64,000 nt of DNA from Flavobacterium sp. 140616W15 (lineage in GTDB: Bacteria > Bacteroidota > Bacteroidia > Flavobacteriales > Flavobacteriaceae): positions 1,736,001 to 1,800,000 of the forward strand of contig NZ_CP033068.1 in the NCBI RefSeq assembly GCF_003668995.1, written 5' to 3'. Below are positions 62,380 through 64,000 of the stretch, piece after piece. The notes beneath the pieces were generated by a model. That model saw only the letters and a list, made by a program, of their open reading frames with translations. It was not told where the DNA came from and did no database searches. Positions within the stretch are counted from its first letter, which is position 1; every line of letters begins with the position of its first letter. A program made the translations under genes and the position numbers.

Positions 62380-63360
62380 TTAAAATAAATTTTGATATTC
62401 TTTTGGAAAAACGCCATACATCTCATTAAAACGTTTTGCTAAATAAGAAACATTAGCATAGTTTAGTTTATGAGCCACTTCATTTACTGTAAACTTCCCT
62501 GTTTCCAAAAGCTCTTTAGCACGATATAATTTATTATTATAAAAATAAGTTCCTGGGTTAACACCTGATATTTTAGCAAATAGTTTTTTGTATTTAGAAG
62601 GTGACATTGAGACTTGTTCTGCCAAAAAAACTACACCAGGAAAAGGGCCTTCAATGTTTTTTTGCATCATTGCCTTTGAGGTAATAATCCTCTTTACATC
62701 TTCATTAATTATTTTATCAATTATAATTTTCTTTCTTCCTAATTGCTTCAGATAATTTCCAATTAATCCATATATAAGTCCTTTAAAATAGGTTTCATAT
62801 AAAGGATTATCATATGTTATTTTTCTAAAATCATTTATTAAAATTAAACTATCAAGACACATTCGATCCAAACGAATAATTGTGTTTTTTTCAGCATCAA
62901 GCACAATGTTTGCTATTGGAGCTAACTTAGTTATTTTAGAAAAGTATTTTTTTAATGCATCTTTATCAAACAGTATGCAAATAACAAATACTCGAGTGCC
63001 GTTTCTAACTATATAATCCATGTCTATAGTACAGTCTACAACAGATAAATTAAAATTTAATTTCCCTATTAAAGTTGATTGATCTCCTAAAATAAGTTCA
63101 ACATCTGAATTAGTTAGATAAAAATACAGTCCTATAAAATTGGTGTTTTCATTGTGATATTTTAATAATACTTCTTCTTTATATGTTGTATCAACCAACA
63201 AAGCAGTAATTCCTTCTTCTATTGATAAAAATAAATGAGTTCCTGTGTAAGTTTCATTATCACCTTTAATAAAATTCCCTTCTATTGAGCCTCCCATGGC
63301 TTTCGCTAATACATCAATCCAGTTGTGTTCTGCATTATTATTATGAGTAATTGTTTTCAT
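62380..63360 (-). CDS. AraC-type regulator of the surface locus, first of a pair
   Basis: A 326-residue paralogue of the 61372-62370 product, with the same two-part layout: a long N-terminal domain (GSIEGNFIKGDNETYTGTHL, LLVDTTYKEEVLLKYH) and AraC helices (GVVFLAEQVSMSPSKYKKLF; VNEVAHKLNYANVSYLAKRF, ending GVFPKEYQNLF). The N-terminal domain is not a cupin that I recognise. Promoter module P3 lies 483 bp upstream in the right orientation, suggesting autoregulation through a long leader. Confidence 0.88.
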   Translation of the reverse strand: MKTITHNNNAEHNWIDVLAKAMGGSIEGNFIKGDNETYTGTHLFLSIEEGITALLVDTTYKEEVLLKYHNENTNFIGLYFYLTNSDVELILGDQSTLIGKLNFNLSVVDCTIDMDYIVRNGTRVFVICILFDKDALKKYFSKITKLAPIANIVLDAEKNTIIRLDRMCLDSLILINDFRKITYDNPLYETYFKGLIYGLIGNYLKQLGRKKIIIDKIINEDVKRIITSKAMMQKNIEGPFPGVVFLAEQVSMSPSKYKKLFAKISGVNPGTYFYNNKLYRAKELLETGKFTVNEVAHKLNYANVSYLAKRFNEMYGVFPKEYQNLF

Positions 63361-63842
63361 ACTAAAAGTTTAACTTATAATTTTGTAATCCTTGATTTGA
63401 TAAATTCTTCCAAAAACACAACTAACTGATTATAAAACAAGTGAACCTAATCACTAAGTAATAAATTGGTTGTTGTTATACTCACTTTTGTATAACCAGT
63501 TTATAAGGATTTTTTTATCTTCGACATACTTTAAGCAGATTTGGGAATTCAAGTATGTAACTCTTATTTTTTATTGCTGGCTTATTTATAACCAGCTTAT
63601 CATAAACACTAAAATCTTCATGCACCTTGTCGGGTAAATCATATTCGCATTCCTAATTTCTTAGGTTATCTTTATCTGTTAAATGTTCATTCATAGTAAA
63701 TTGCTCGTATTACTGTTAAACAAATACTACTAGTACTACAATAAATATTCAATTAATTAATAATAATCTTACATAATATGTATTCACTACTAAATCAATA
63801 CTTTGGAATTAATTTTAATCAAATATTATTAAAGACATATCA
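63361..63842. other. Long untranslated region upstream of the AraC pair
   Basis: About 480 bp with only tiny open frames (18 codons or fewer). It holds two near-identical 14-mers TATAACCAG(T/C)TTAT (63491-63504 and 63587-63600), an inverted repeat TTATAC-N9-GTATAA (63475-63495), and a GCTGG/CCAGC hairpin around 63576-63596. Confidence 0.6.
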
Positions 63843-63909
63843 CAAAAGTATATCGGGTATCGCTTTTTAAACTACCACAGAGAGTCATAAAATCAACATG
63901 AAAAGTTAC
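63843..63909 (-). promoter_or_regulatory. Shared promoter module P3 (AraC pair)
   Basis: Minus strand: a box at 63875-63909 (GTAACTTTTCATGTTGATTT to TGTGG), 24 bp, then TACTTTTG (63843-63850). It points toward the regulator pair. Confidence 0.7.
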
Positions 63910-63951
63910 ATGTCATAAAACAACATTAGTACTTTTTAAATTTCTATAAGC

Positions 63952-63985
63952 AAAAAAAAATCCCGATTATTTAAAATAATCGGGA
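63952..63985 (-). terminator. Terminator of a minus-strand gene beyond the window
   Basis: TCCCGATTATT / AATAATCGGGA hairpin followed on the minus strand by nine T. It implies a leftward gene ending just right of 64000. Confidence 0.85.
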
Positions 63986-64000
63986 AACAAAATTTTTAAT

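Overview
The window looks like the chromosome of a Flavobacteriaceae bacterium, probably Flavobacterium or a close relative. It is AT-rich, has SusC/SusD outer-membrane importers, type IX secretion (T9SS) sorting domains, SprF/PorP and PorE-like proteins, and promoters with the Bacteroidota -7 element TAnnTTTG in place of a classical -10 box.

Layout. (1) 1-11.6 kb is an accessory zone built around two almost identical initiator-tRNA genes (4052-4124 and 11429-11501, minus strand). Three remnants of the tRNA 3' end plus its terminator lie between or beside them. The cargo between them is a convergent pair of serine beta-lactamase-like hydrolases, an amidase with a Crp/Fnr regulator, and single hypothetical genes with cassette-like flanks. 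(2) 11.8-21 kb is an asparagine/aspartate-to-succinate module. On the minus strand are a porin, periplasmic asparaginase, aspartase and a Dcu antiporter. Divergent from them is a three-gene succinate dehydrogenase/fumarate reductase. (3) 21.2-23.6 kb holds an MscS-family channel. (4) 23.6-46.5 kb is a hydroxyproline/collagen-peptide utilisation locus. It has an AraC regulator, the four enzymes that take trans-4-hydroxy-L-proline to 2-oxoglutarate, two M24 (X-Pro type) peptidases, a SusC/SusD pair (SusC frameshifted here), and a large secreted M43 metallopeptidase with Fn3-like repeats and a T9SS tail. It also has a trans-3-hydroxyproline dehydratase overlapping its pyrroline-2-carboxylate reductase, and an S37 prolyl-aminopeptidase-like enzyme. 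(5) 46.8-49.3 kb holds a META-domain lipoprotein, an HxlR/nitroreductase divergent pair and a small lipoprotein. (6) 49.4-63.4 kb is a T9SS-linked surface-structure locus on the minus strand: two paralogous AraC-type regulators, SprF/PorP, a PorE-like OmpA protein, a 1426-residue protein with 45 tandem 21-residue repeats, a 799-residue repeat protein, and a protein with a CHU_C (type B) sorting domain.

How the parts work together. Region 4 can be read as one pathway. The secreted protease and SusCD would deliver proline-rich peptides, the M24 and S37 peptidases would cut them at proline, and both collagen-type hydroxyprolines would be channelled to 2-oxoglutarate or proline. Region 6 appears to be a small regulon. 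An ungapped 67-bp promoter module (activator-like box, exactly 24 bp, then TAnnTTTG) occurs upstream of sprF, of the 45-repeat gene and of the regulator pair itself. These functional links are inferred from gene content, motifs and order. No database search was run.
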